Shown here: positions 33,410 to 44,640 of the stretch, one piece after another
Position numbering within the stretch: the first letter of the stretch is position 1
Layout of the letters: every line of letters starts with the position of its first letter
Source: Rhyacophila brunnea
Taxonomy: Eukaryota; Arthropoda; Insecta; Trichoptera; Rhyacophilidae
Length of the DNA stretch: 64,000 nucleotides
NCBI GenBank assembly: GCA_022495005.1
Contig: JAGYXB010001749.1
Coordinates: 1,240,001-1,304,000 of the forward strand
Direction: 5' to 3'
Made by a program: the position numbers and the translations under genes
The notes under the pieces: generated by a model
The model's database searches: none
Seen by the model: only the letters and a program-made list of their open reading frames with translations
Told to the model about the DNA's origin: nothing

Positions 33410-33694
33410 ATGTTAGTTCACAATTCCGACGCTGCAGCGCTATTATTCAAGATGGCGGCTACTATCTTTGCGTGTGTGTGTGTGCGACAATCGGTGTATT
33501 CATTCATAACTTTTTCCCCTCTCCCCACATTTCACGAATCACGGTTATTGTCAAAGAGTGCGTGTGTGTGGTGCTTACAAAGTTTGTATCGGGCCTTTCA
33601 GTGATTTAAAAAGTGCTTTAAAAGTAGTTAAAAACTGTTAAAAGGACTTAAAAGTGTGTTATTACAATTGGATCAGGACGGAACAACTCACAGG
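33410..33694 (+). promoter_or_regulatory. Candidate promoter and 5' non-coding exon
   Basis: A GC-richer island in AT-rich DNA carries AAGATGGCGGC at 33449-33459 (the YY1-type motif common near starts of housekeeping genes) and (TG)n. An arthropod initiator TCAGT lies at 33598-33602. Several AAGTG words follow, and then ACAGGGTAAGC, which offers a splice donor at 33695. This layout suits a transcribed non-coding first exon of a plus-strand gene. No following exon was recognised, so the call is inferential. The frame from 33410 (64 aa) is unlikely to be real. Confidence 0.35.
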
Positions 33695-33699
33695 GTAAG

Positions 33700-34890
33700 C
33701 TAAATCAACGATTACGTGTTTTTTCCCCCGAACACAGTGATATTAGTTGTTTATTTTTGTTCCTTGGTCACCCACACAACACAACACCGGCTGTGGGCAT
33801 GGTGTTTTTGTAAAGAACCGCTCCGTTCGGCAATATTATTTATTGACAAGATGCTTCCCTATTTCTCGATTAATTTTGTCACCGGAATTATTGAAATGTC
33901 AAAAATTTCAATGATACGTTGTAGCTCATACAAATATTACACTCTTTATCTTATTAAGCTCAACACAAACAACGAATACTTGGCATAAGTTTGCTTTAGT
34001 ATCTGATATACCTAACATTAGATGTTATTATTCTATTGAGATTGGCACAGCATCAAGATTATGAACTTTTTAAAACAACATTTCATTTTTCAATACTGTA
34101 TTTACAAATTAACACCTTTCAGATGAATATACACTTTTTAATCATAAGATTTGTATGCCTTCCGATGGGATTTTTATAATTCTATTTTATCATTTACAAT
34201 TTTACACGAATATGGGATTAGGTATATCTAATTTTGACCGAAAGCAATTTTGTTTTTTTTAATGTCAACTAGGTACATAAGTAATATATGGATAATACCT
34301 GAGTATTTTTAATAGTATTTTCCTCGTATATGTACCTATATATTACAATATTACATTGATTTTAAACCAAACTAGAATTATAATATATTATAGTAGACGT
34401 ATGTAATAATAATATGCACCTACATATTCATTTAACATAAAACTTTACTACAGTCCTCTAAGTTACATACCTACCTACATAATACTAAAACATTTTATTT
34501 ATAAAAAATCAAATAGGAGTACATACCTATGTACATAACATACTTAATGAATTATGTACATAATAATATTATATACATAATTATGTTACATAATATATCC
34601 AGCATTTTGTATTATTTCTCACATACGTACACAGTCCCGCCGCTAGTGGTTTAAGGCCTCAAACCAAATTTGATATCCTAAAATTTATTCAACAAACCAT
34701 TTAATTAGTAGATGAATATTAGCTACTTTGTTCTGAAAAAAAACTGCATTCTACAAAAATATTTCCGTTTAATTCGGTGTTATTATGTATTTTTATGCTG
34801 TCATACCCACAAAGGATGTCGAGATTACGGCAAGAAAAACCCTTTAATAAAATTGATCATTATTGGAACCTTGCCGAAGGCTGTATTTTG
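33700..34890. other. AT-rich DNA, possible intron
   Basis: Rich in ACATACCTACCTACATAATA-type microsatellite-like runs (34380-34620). No gene seen. Confidence 0.45.
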
Positions 34891-34909
34891 GCACTCATTA
34901 ATCGCTGTA

Positions 34910-34990
34910 TGTAATATTCATCTTCAGCTTGTATCGATCCACTGCTGGATGAAGATCTCCCCTAGCTTCCCCACTCGTCTCAGTCACTAG
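34910..34990 (-). repeat. 3' end of an RTE-like LINE
   Basis: Minus-strand GGGGAGATCTTCATCCAGCAGTGGATCGATACA matches the common insect RTE-type ending in which a CTTCATCCAGCAGTGGA phrase closes the ORF2 and 3' tail. A plus-strand copy of the same phrase lies at 44375-44392. Confidence 0.5.
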
Positions 34991-35065
34991 TTCTTTGCTG
35001 CCACGTATATCTATGTGTCAATGTCAATTGTGCGGCCACAGTCAAATTTCACGTGAGAACCACTG
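34991..35065 (-). repeat. hAT-type right terminus, orphan
   Basis: From 35065 on the minus strand: CAGTGGTTCTCACGTGAAAT, then TGTGGCCGCAC, a typical hAT end. No partner end or 8-bp repeat of GTCTAGGT was found. Confidence 0.35.
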
Positions 35066-35278
35066 GTCTAGGTACCTATATTATAGAACACAATCACTCA
35101 AACTGATACATGCTTGTACAGGGGAAAAAAACGATTAATATTAAGTAAGTAGGTACATATAATTAATATGTGTTTTCACCCATCTTCAGTAATAATAAGA
35201 TTAGAAAGAGATACTACTCATTTTACAAAGTACGACGGCATTTAAAATTTACGGTTTTATTTTGTCGTTTATCGTAGG

Positions 35279-35954
35279 CAGCGTTGCCAGAGGTCCCGAT
35301 TTTTGAGCAAAAAATATATTGTCACCACAGAACAGATTAATAAATATAATTCCGATATGCTATACCCCAATACACTACATTTCGACGCAGAGTTTTGAAT
35401 GTGTGAGTGTCCTACGAAAATGAAACAAACATAGATGTGCAATAATGTGTTTTGCAACCTTCAAATACACCAATATTGAGTGAGCGTCCGTGCATAAATC
35501 GAGAGCAGTTTTCAGAAGACCGACAAGCGTATTCTTGACATGTGTTAAGTTTATCCCATATTCTTCCACACTCGACTTCGGCTGCCTGTTTCTTTCACAC
35601 CCGTTAGGTATTTCAGTTCCCATTATTTCTGAGTTCACTGATTGTCCCCCTCGGGACAGCTAAAATCACCATTATTCAACAAATGAAAATGAAATATATT
35701 ATTCAATACAGACAGTTAAATGCTTCAAGTACGAATAGGTGAGTGTTGGGAAAAAATATTGTTTAATATTATTATTTTCATAGTTAAAGAGTTTTGTAGT
35801 TTGTGTTGTGTCATTTATGATTGATATTGTAGAAAATAAATATTAGAAATATTAAACTATGCGTTTTTTAGGTTGTCCCGCTTTTTGCTCCTAAATCCCA
35901 TTTTTTTATATAGTAAAAATCCCGATTTGGTAAAATAATTATCTGGCAACGGTG
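35279..35954. mobile_element. Non-autonomous hAT element, 676 bp
   Basis: TIRs CAGCGTTGCCAGA (left) and CACCGTTGCCAGA (right, minus strand). The target duplication is ATCGTAGG / ATCGTAGA (35271-35278 and 35955-35962, 7 of 8). A second inverted pair, CCCGATTTTTGAGC against the GGAGCAAAAAGCGGG region, lies inside. A minus-strand open frame of 87 codons (35375-35638) shows no known domain. Confidence 0.8.
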
Positions 35955-35962
35955 ATCGTAGA

Positions 35963-36474
35963 GAACCTCAAAATAATTCATGCCTTGAGCATACAAATCC
36001 CTAAATTCGCCACTGTCAAGTTTTTTTAAAATATATAAAACGGCGAATAAGTTTAGTAAGCATACCTACATAATAGGTGATTTTGGTGATACAATTTCAA
36101 TGTCCCTATCACCTTATTACCTACTATAATACCTATGGTTTTATCTATATATGTTTCGTTTTGAACTGTTTGGCCTTCGAACGTGGTCTATTTTGGTTCC
36201 ATTTTATGAAATACGTACACACATGAGTCGATTTCTAACAATGATGTTGTGTTTCCAAGAAAATCTAAATATTTTCCAAGTACATACTTATGTGCTGCAA
36301 GTATCAGAATTTCTTGCAAGAGACAATGCAATATGTACTTATTCCATTTTCAAAATAAACTGTACAATTTTTCAATGTTTGGATTCGATATGAAATTGTT
36401 TGTTTAATAATTTGGATAAACAGTAAACATCTTTAAAAACAATAATAGACAATATTTAAAAATAGGTACCTACC
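35963..36474. other. AT-rich intergenic DNA
   Basis: No supported gene; the open frame at 36151-36393 has no recognisable content. Confidence 0.5.
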
Positions 36475-36830
36475 ATTTTTTTTTTGATTTTACCGAGGCC
36501 TTGACTGCGACTCGCTGTCATATCGCCTCTTCTATTCTAGAAGGGGATCCGCCGATCGGGTTCTCACTCCAATTATTCTGTTACAGAACAATTTTGCCAA
36601 GCTCTTACGACCCACCGCCAGGACTCGTTTCAATTCGTCGACATTCTCAAAGATTTCCGCAATTCGCAGCTGTAGATACCTACTCTGTGTCGTTCATATT
36701 TAGGGCATTATACTGCTGTATGTACAATGTCCTCCAAAACATCACATTCATCGCAGAGCTGCGAATCGCTTCATCCCCTACCATTTTAATTATTACATAT
36801 TACTGTATTCTTAAATTATTTTGTTTTTAG
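36475..36830 (-). mobile_element. 5'-truncated LINE 3' end, copy 1 of three
   Basis: The minus strand reads an ORF2 C-terminus (LQLRIAEIFENVDELKRV, LAVGRKSLAKLF, IGVRTRSADP), then a 3' UTR ending GGTAAAATCA and an A-run (T-run on plus at about 36475-36486). It is the same family as 40272-40525 and the end of 54214-56149. Confidence 0.75.
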
Positions 36831-37546
36831 CAGGCGAGAGCAACGAAATATTGTTATTTTGTTTTAAAGCAATTACGCAGTCGTAAAACTGGCTGTGATC
36901 TATAAAATTTCTATCCGAATTATATAAATATATATTTGCGAACATTCAATATGTTCTGATAAAGTGTCTTGTATTTTTATATGTATGCATTAGTGTCCGT
37001 TTAAGTCATTCGCGCCGCGCTGTCTCGCCTTTTAGATATTTCGCATGACAATATCGTGACTGTCTCTGGTTACCACGCAGCTTTCCTTTCAACTCTATTA
37101 AAACAGTGTATCATCTCTCCTAAATATAATGTCTTGCGGCTAACCTAAAAGAATTTAGTTATTTACAAAATTAATGTAAATTGTAAATATTTCTTTTTGT
37201 TATCTCGATGGACTAATTAGTTTCATAGGTTATCTTTGTTTAAGTAAGTACTTATTAAATTAAGTTCAATTTAAGTATTACAATAATGTATATTAATTAT
37301 TGTTCACTTATGTACCTACCTACTAACTGAATGAACTTTATCTTCATATTTTTTAATTGCATCACGCGCGAATGGCAAAAAATAATTATTGAACGCAATT
37401 GGTACATAGGTACATTAAATTATTTAACATGCACATAATAATAAGAATCTATAATTTAGTAATAATAATTACAAGATATAAAGAACTTTTTATATACCTA
37501 CCACGTTTTAAAATTTTCTGTTGAATCATATACACTTGACTTGACT
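36831..37546. other. AT-rich intergenic DNA
   Basis: No gene seen. A GC-richer phrase TTAGTGTCCGTTTAAGTC (near 36990) weakly resembles 50388-50410. Confidence 0.5.
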
Positions 37547-38442
37547 AAGGTCAAAATGGAACTTTTATTGCATTTTCAAAGCATGAATCCTGGACATTCC
37601 TTAAACGTTGTAGATAATCTATTTATATAATTTTGAAGCCTTATTATCCTTTATATTTATTTTAGACATTTGATGACTGTATGAAGTATTTTTATTACAT
37701 AAAATAGTATTCTTTTAAACCTCTCGCTCTAATGTTTTAGAATATAGTCATATTTCAGTACATACATGTGCAGTGATGTTAAGATTTATTAAATTTATTA
37801 ATTTTTAAACGCATTTATCAAACCATTAGTATAATTTATGTCGACATTATTATAGTGAAATATTTACGATAAAAAAATATATTTATAATCTCTGTGATCC
37901 CAAGTTTGACAAGAATTAGGCATTTTATTGTTCAAAAAATGGGCAACATTAACACATTTGAAGATAATTCTAAAGATATTGATTATAAGCTATGTCTTTT
38001 ACCATTCAAATGTGATAAACATCCTACGAATAATCATTGCTTTATAATAATTATCGACCTAAGAATAAGGTAGTGTTTTTTTGAAATACGCCATTTCTTT
38101 TGGCATTTCCCAGTGGTTAAGCTACAAAATACGGCCGTAGCCATAAATTGACAAACGATAAATGAACTAGGGAGTCAGATCATGCTAACGCGCGTGTTTG
38201 AAATGTACCATTTAAAAAAAATCGGTTAGGTACATGTTCAAAAGAATTTTAAAAGAATACTATTTTATGTAATAAAAATACTTCATGCAGTCATCAAATG
38301 TCTAAAATAAATATAAAGGATAATAAGGCTTCAAAATTATATAAATAGATTATCTACAACGTTTAAGGAATGTCTAGGATTCATGCTTTGAAAATGCAAT
38401 AAAAGTTCCATTTTGACCTACGCTGAGCACGTCCGCCCTTAA
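37547..38442. mobile_element. Palindromic (foldback) element, copy 2, internally deleted
   Basis: It matches the palindrome at 7154-8553 from AAGGTCAAAAT to the right end GTCCGCCCTTAA. The left terminal 25 bp are lost or diverged. In the right arm about 470 bp are missing after 38243, so the arms are unequal. The central spacer is in the opposite orientation to copy 1. Divergence is greater than between the two arms of copy 1. Confidence 0.85.
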
Positions 38443-38530
38443 ACGTTCAAAAAAATTTGTACTTGATAGAAATAATACTGAAATGTCATTTCATATTGAT
38501 TTCCATAGTAACGCACGTAAATATAATTAA

Positions 38531-38630
38531 TTTAGTTGCTAGGACCCCAGACCCCTAGCAACCAATAATAGTAAATATTAATATTTTAGTTGCTAGAACC
38601 CCAGACCCCTAGCAACCAATAATAGTGGAT
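38531..38630. repeat. Tandem duplication of a small hairpin
   Basis: Two copies, 54 bp apart, of a unit containing GTTGCTAGG, a 10-base loop and CCTAGCAAC (stem 9 bp), followed by CAATAATAGT. Copy 2 has one change in the stem. Confidence 0.75.
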
Positions 38631-38639
38631 TGGATTACG

Positions 38640-39263
38640 GATTTCTTCCGAAATAAGTTTTCATACAAAACAGAATTGACTGAAAATGAATTCAATTCTT
38701 CTTAAAGATGCCCAAAAGTATTAAAAGAATGCATTGTCGTCGTGTTCTGGTATATTCTAAGAGTTTCAAATGTCTAGCTAGTCGGGAAATTAGTTAAAAA
38801 TCTTCAATCGTCCAACACAAATCTTGGACAAACAAGAAAAAATGTGTACTGGACACACAAGAAAAAATCTGTACGGGCAAACAAGACTACGAGCTAATAA
38901 AAACGTGGTAAAGTTATATATCTCCAACGTTGTCATTATCCGGCAATGATTAATGTCATTGTTATCCGGAGTCATTCCATTGCCCGATGAAAGCCTCCCC
39001 GTAAGATCCTTCCAATCTTCCAGGATCGAACCATTTTATTGTCGTAGTGAAATTCGTATAATATACGAATGGAATATGGAACAAAATTTTTGTCAATTTA
39101 GTAAATTGAATGGCACTTAGTAACCACAGTTAAGTAGCAAACTTACCGGCAACCAGTGTCGAATGTACTAAACGGTTTCACGTTACATACAAACAACAAC
39201 ATACAAAATGATGCAGTGTTTCCACCTAAATTTTCAGTACCTACCAAATCATTGAATGAATGC
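38640..39263. other. Non-coding stretch
   Basis: Short direct repeats near 38850-38885 (ACAAGAAAAAATNTGTAC twice). No supported gene. Confidence 0.45.
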
Positions 39264-39482
39264 AGAACTATTCTAACTCACATTTGAAATATTTTATAAA
39301 AGTGTTCTTTGAATTATCCTTATTTATATTGCGACATGTATGCATCATTATTTTCATCAATATACCTAGTCCTAAAATATTATGTACTTATACATTTATC
39401 TGTACAAATAATAAATAACTTAAGCAGGTTGTTTCAAAGAACTCCCTTCTAAAAATTTTCCAATGTGAGTTAGAATAGTTCT
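39264..39482. repeat. MITE-like hairpin element, 219 bp
   Basis: Inverted arms of 49 bp (39264-39312 and 39434-39482) begin AGAACTATTCTAACTCACAT and are about 85 percent complementary. The interior is AT-rich. No coding content and no certain target duplication. Confidence 0.7.
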
Positions 39483-40271
39483 GAGTTATTCGGTGGTTTT
39501 TAAATAAAATTATGAAAACTGTCACGAAACATGGTAATTTTTTAATCATAACAATATTTTATTAAGTACTCATGCAATATACTTAACCTATGCCTGCAAC
39601 GTTGTATCGTCAAAAATCATCTGCATCTTGTGTTCCCACTTGGCACCGACTGTTGTTCATCTCAAGTGATCAAGCCTCTGGGCAGCGGCTGTCAACCGTT
39701 TACAATATTTACATAATTTTGGCATTGGTCGTTTTGTTGCCATAATTCAATGAATACGTAATATTATTATAATCTTATCATTTTTATTATACCAAGATTA
39801 CCAAGTAATCTCTACCAATATTAGTGATTGTGGCTTCGTTTACATTGGTAATAAAAGAATACGTAGGTAATCTCAACAACATGGAACATTTTTATATCGC
39901 AATGTTAACCTAATAAATTAATTCAATTTTAGTATTTTTATATTATTAGGTAAGTACCTACTTTTTTCTTTTATTTTGTTAACTGTCAATTCATGGTGGA
40001 ACTGCATTGTATTGTTGTTTTTAATTAATAAAAACAACAAGTACCTACTTGATTTGATGGTGTTAACTGTCGATATATTATTTATGGAAAAAACATTCTG
40101 TTAATTAAAATAAATATGTACCTACTTATAGGTAGGCAAATTATTAAAATTGGCTAGGATATCAGTAAAAAATACCTATTACAATATTGTAATTCATGTT
40201 TTTAAATTGGTTGTATCATTATGTATTGGAAAATTAGACCAAGCTTTTTATATTTTATAAATCGACTATTT
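39483..40271. other. AT-rich intergenic DNA
   Basis: No gene seen. A small hairpin GTTGTTTTTAATTAATAAAAACAAC lies near 40013. Confidence 0.5.
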
Positions 40272-40525
40272 AAATTTTTTTTTTATGATTTTACCGAGGC
40301 TTTGACCTCGACTCGCTGTCATATCGCATCTTCTCATCTAGAAGAGGATCCGCCGATCAGGTCCTCACTTCAATTCTGTTAAAGAACTTTACAATTCTGC
40401 CAAGCTCTTCCGTTCTACCCACCGCCAGGGCACCTTTCAATTCATCGACATTCTCAAAGATATCCGCAATTCGCAGCTGTACTCTGTGTCGTTCATATTT
40501 AGGGCATTGTACTGCTATATGTACA
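40272..40525 (-). mobile_element. 5'-truncated LINE 3' end, copy 2 of three
   Basis: The minus strand reads VQCPKYERHRVQLRIADIF, ENVDELKGALAVGRTEELG and RIVKFFNRIEVRT, then a stop. A 3' UTR and an A-tail follow (T-run near 40272-40285). The wording is that of the C-terminus of an I/Jockey-type ORF2. This is the least damaged of the three C-termini. Confidence 0.8.
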
Positions 40526-40634
40526 AATTATTTTTCATTGTTTAAACATGAAAATGTTGTAGCAATAGAGACAATAATATTATCTTATGATTGTCTTAAA
40601 AAGGCTTATTGATATGAGTAAATCTAAATTGTAC

Positions 40635-41160
40635 GTATTACATTTAGCTGTAGGACAGTTCACCGTGAGATGTTGTGCCGATACGAGACGGCGGTATAGC
40701 ATTGAGATCAAAAAATTACGCGTCGATCGCGAAGGATTCAAATGAAATATCTGAGAATAACTCTGTCATTAACCATTATTAACAGATATTTGACAGGTAC
40801 GACTTGATACTTACGAGGGCTTACCAGAATTTTAAATAAAATATACTTAATTTTAATTAACTAACCTACTTCTTTCTTCTATCTTTCACTTGTATTCCGG
40901 TGGTTGTTATTACGTATTTATGGTATTTTAGGTAAGTATTAATGTTTTATTCAGACACGACTTATTCTCAACATTATATGGTCGTAATACCTATATTTGC
41001 GATACAACATCTCACGGTGAACTGTGATGGGTATGTACAAAATTTTGGATACATCATTCATAGATATTTTATTTAGACATGGATATGCTCTTAGTACTAC
41101 ACGGCCATCTAATTTCGATAAATATCTCTCGATGAGTTGTGATACGGCCAACTGCATACG
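40635..41160. repeat. Dispersed repeat with CACAGTTCACCGTGAGATGT core, inverted pair
   Basis: The core at 40655-40690 (plus) recurs inverted at 40998-41030. A related unit ending GGCCAACTGCATACG lies at 41130-41160. Further copies lie at 47645-47745 (plus) and 53560-53655 (minus). On the minus strand an open frame of 68 codons (40951-41157) is part of the repeat and has no known domain. Confidence 0.55.
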
Positions 41161-41169
41161 TATTTATAG

Positions 41170-42043
41170 TACCTACCTAAAACTTGCTATAATGATTTTT
41201 GCTACTAAATTCCTTTGCGGATCTTGGTCTCGTGCAGGAATTTTCTCCATCCCTGATGATCCGGTGTCACATCCGTGATTTGGCATGGCTTCCTCAAATT
41301 CCTCGTAGTCCATTTCGTAAGTCACTTGCAACTCATTCTAGTTCTATTCTGCGTGTTTCTGTCATTGTTTTACTACTACTACACCACTGTCATTGGTCCT
41401 CATTGCTTGTTGTAGTAAATTAAAAAGAAGACAAATGCTGATGATGGGATACAATAAAAATATACCTACCTACTTCGTATTTAGTAACGAAACTAATGCA
41501 TGTTTATATTATTGTCAAAATTTCATGTTTTCATCAATCGTGCTTGAACACGGTCAAGAATACTAATCCCAATATCTAGGGATTCAAAATTCTGTCTGTG
41601 ATTTGAATCCATAATGGCACCTTTTCTCTACTACCAAAGTTTTCCAATGACTACCTTCATATTTTTTGCATGCCACTGGCTCGGTTTACATGTTTATAAT
41701 ATTTTTATGAGGGTTGTATTTTTTCCCAACAAAGGCTGTGATTTTTTCATCGTAGAAGTTTGAATGCGTCTCCTACCTCGTAATAATTATGGGGGTGTAA
41801 AATCTAGTCTCTTCAACCCTAACGGGTCCCGTGAGAATTATTCAATTGGTCGGAATACGCAAAAATATAAGGGTTAACGTTTATGAAATGTGATACGCTT
41901 ATGTAGAGTATAATAATGCTTCATAACTATCTATTATGTTCATAATTTTGCACTCTGGCTCTAGGATGAAAATGATCTAATATAGGCATTAATATAGGTA
42001 TTCTAAAAATATTTTTCTCTGTATATTTATTTATTACTACATA
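41170..42043. other. Intergenic DNA
   Basis: Short plus-strand frames at 41199-41423 have no recognisable domain. No gene supported. Confidence 0.45.
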
Positions 42044-42051
42044 ATATATTA

Positions 42052-42860
42052 CAGTGGCGCACCCAAGATTTAATATTGGGGGGGGCCCAAGAAGGAGAAT
42101 GTAAATTAGTCTCATAGGCTCTTTTCCTTCTTCTCATTTATCGGTCTTTTGTCTATTACCTACACCATGGTCCCCACATCCTGAAACGGGCCCTTAGGCT
42201 AGGATTGGCGGCCCCCCCTACCTACCGCTAAGATTAAATGCAGTGTAAAACACTACACTAACGTAAAATTGTGTTTTAGTTCAAATTAGGGGTACTTAAA
42301 CAGTGAATTATTGGCGGTTTTTAATACAGCTACTTTAATATTAGAGCTGTCGAGTATCGACACATAATAACCAAAAAATATATTGCACAATTATATAAGT
42401 AATTAAAAATGTTCATGACCATGAAGTATAATAGCCCCGCAGGCGACTTTTTTTACTATTAAAGCTAATTTATGATGTGTGTTTATCTCACTTATCTGGT
42501 CAACCCGACACGCCGGGCCCCCCACAGCCCAGGCCCCCAGGCTAGAGCCCTATCAGCCCTCCCCAGCCATGACTTACACCACTCCGGAATTCGGGTGGAC
42601 ACCGAGAATTTTTTGACAGTTCCATTAAGGATTGGGTTTCTAAAAAACCTGACATTAGTGTTGTGTTAGAAATCAAAATCTAAGAATTTTTTCTAAAAGG
42701 GGTGCTGAAGAATTACAAATCATTTTTTGCTGTGTTTTTATTTGTCTAAGCCCAAAGGTATAGTTTATTGGCTTTCAATTTAATGTTTAAAATCATTCTG
42801 ATAATTTTCATGTTTGGGGGGTGCCAGGGCCCCTTGGCCCACCCCCTGGGTGCGCCACTG
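42052..42860. mobile_element. Non-autonomous hAT element, 809 bp
   Basis: Perfect 14-bp TIRs, CAGTGGCGCACCCA at 42052-42065 and its complement at 42847-42860. A perfect 8-bp target duplication ATATATTA lies at 42044-42051 and 42861-42868. The interior 42133-42634 matches the truncated copy at 16331-16839. No transposase recognised. Confidence 0.92.
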
Positions 42861-42868
42861 ATATATTA

Positions 42869-43264
42869 ATACAAGTAAATATCATTTGATCTAATTTTAT
42901 GCGATGTAATCAGGCAAAGAGGCGTATCAGTATAGTAAATAGTGCAAAAAAGTGCAAAGTTATAAAACGTACCTATAGGTACTCTAGTTACACTAGTATT
43001 AATATTGTTATTCATTATTGAATAAAATACTAGCTTTTAATTAAGTACCTATACATTTTGTTCAGTAAATAACTACTGTAACCCTGGTGCCTACTTTCTA
43101 ATGGACGACAGAAAACTAAGCATCGTGATTCAATTTCGAGGGAGTGGTTGGTTTGTTTGAAAGATAGGTACCTACCAGAAAATCCCGCGCACTCACTACA
43201 TGACATTGTACACAATATGCTTTTACATCATTATAATATATAAATGTAAAGTGTATAGATTATA
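42869..43264. other. AT-rich intergenic DNA
   Basis: No gene seen. Confidence 0.5.
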
Positions 43265-43530
43265 TAGCCTTTTTCTTCTTCTTCTTGATTGTTCCCTCAT
43301 GACTGAGGATTGTGAGTACTGTGGCCACCTTGGAATTTTGTAGTCTATTGAGCTACCAAACCCTTCCTCCCCTCTCGATCTTCTGCTTCTCTTTGGGCAG
43401 AGTGAGTGCTGCCCCTAGTCATCTCCTTCATTTGGTAGCTCCAGCGCTCTTCCTCTGCTTCGCCTTCCATGAAGGCAAAACCATCAGTCTCCAAGTTATC
43501 TGGTCCGCACCGAACAATATGTAAAAAAAA
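43265..43530 (-). pseudogene. LINE ORF2 C-terminus and (GAA)n tail, remnant
   Basis: The minus strand reads EGEAEEERWSYQMKEMTRG and THSAQREAEDREGRKGLVAQ, then a stop. An untranslated part follows, ending in a GAAGAAGAAGAAAAAGG simple tail (plus CTTCTTCTTCTT at 43272). A chain with RW, then a DRE-and-WR-like end, followed by a triplet tail, is usual for RTE-type LINEs. Only the end remains. Confidence 0.4.
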
Positions 43531-44329
43531 AAACAGCAAAATGCGTCTCAGACATATTGTCATAAGCCGTTCCTTTCTACAGTCTCTGGATGATTGACTG
43601 GTTTGTCCTGTGCTCTACGATGAAATACGAAGCATTTGGCGACAACACTACATTTCGAAGGCATCAATTATTGCCTTCCGCACCGCATTTAGGCTGTATA
43701 AAATAAGTATCAATAGGTACTGTGGTAGTAACTGTAAATTCTTAGTAAAATGATTTTTTATTTTAAAATACACAGCTAATCTTGTGATTTAGATTTATGT
43801 GATAAGTATCTATCCCTTATACATCATCTATCCCTATTATTGTATATTTTAAACTGGTGTTCCATTTTTAAATCAACTCGAATAAAATCAACCTTAGGCA
43901 TACTACATTAATTCAGGTCGTTCTAAGCTTTAAAGTTTATCTGTAAAACAGCCAGTAAATGGTCACTATTAAATGTACAAATCGATTTATACCTAATTAT
44001 GCTGTATGCTAATAAGCCAAGGGGTTGTTTATTTAAATGTGATAATTTCATAAAAGGTCAGGTACTTATTTCGATTTTCGTGTTGAAAATATGCTAATAC
44101 CTATTAGTATAATTTACTGAACGGTAAAATGGTGGTGTTAGCACGCGACTGAATTGCCGAAAGGGGTATGTTTTCAAGCCAAGATTCTAGACTCAAGTCC
44201 CTGCCTCAGAAATTATTATCTACGTACATCCATATTTCAAGTTTTTAAACATTGTTTTATATTTTATACTTACGTCACGTTACGTTACGAGTTATATTAA
44301 ATCTATGACTTACGTGGCTTTTGAACTGG
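43531..44329. other. Intergenic DNA with a possible tRNA-derived SINE piece
   Basis: Near 44133-44215 the sequence TTAGCACGCGACTG (A-box-like) and AGACTCAAGTCCC (B-box-like) lie about 55 bp apart, as in tRNA-derived SINEs. No tail or second copy was found, so this is tentative. Confidence 0.3.
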
Positions 44330-44359
44330 CAATGCAGAACGTTGAGAAGAATTAAATTA

Positions 44360-44412
44360 GCTTCCTGAGACCTTCATCCGGCAGTGGACAGATCCAGGAT
44401 GATGATGAATAC
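44360..44412 (+). repeat. 3' end of an RTE-like LINE
   Basis: Plus-strand ACCTTCATCCGGCAGTGGAC followed by AGATCCAGGATGATGATGAA, the usual RTE-type ending with GATGAT tail. The same phrase is inverted at 34930-34965. Confidence 0.55.
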
Positions 44413-44494
44413 AATTATAATATTCCATAATAATGGAATTCTACCAAGTAAATTGTATCTCGATGAATGTCAAAGATTGGTTTTCGTCTATCTA

Positions 44495-44640
44495 TTGGAA
44501 TACATTTTGAAAATAGCCGATATACTGGATTATTTATTAGGTTGGGTTAGGTTATCATTCTTGAATTCATGAATTTTGCCATGAATCGGCCTTAAAAATT
44601 GCCGCTGTTCCCGCCTGGCTTCCAGTAAACAGACTTGTAC
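44495..44640 (+). repeat. Dispersed repeat with TTAGG-like pentamers, copy 2
   Basis: It shares GATATACTGGATTATT plus GGTTGGGTTAGGTT with 1500-1560. It shares ATTCATGAATTTTGCC and GTTCCCGCCTGGCTTCC with the inverted copy at 49965-50120. Confidence 0.65.

Noticed and set aside
44133..44215. A functional tRNA gene
   Set aside because: Only A- and B-box-like words; no cloverleaf stems could be formed.
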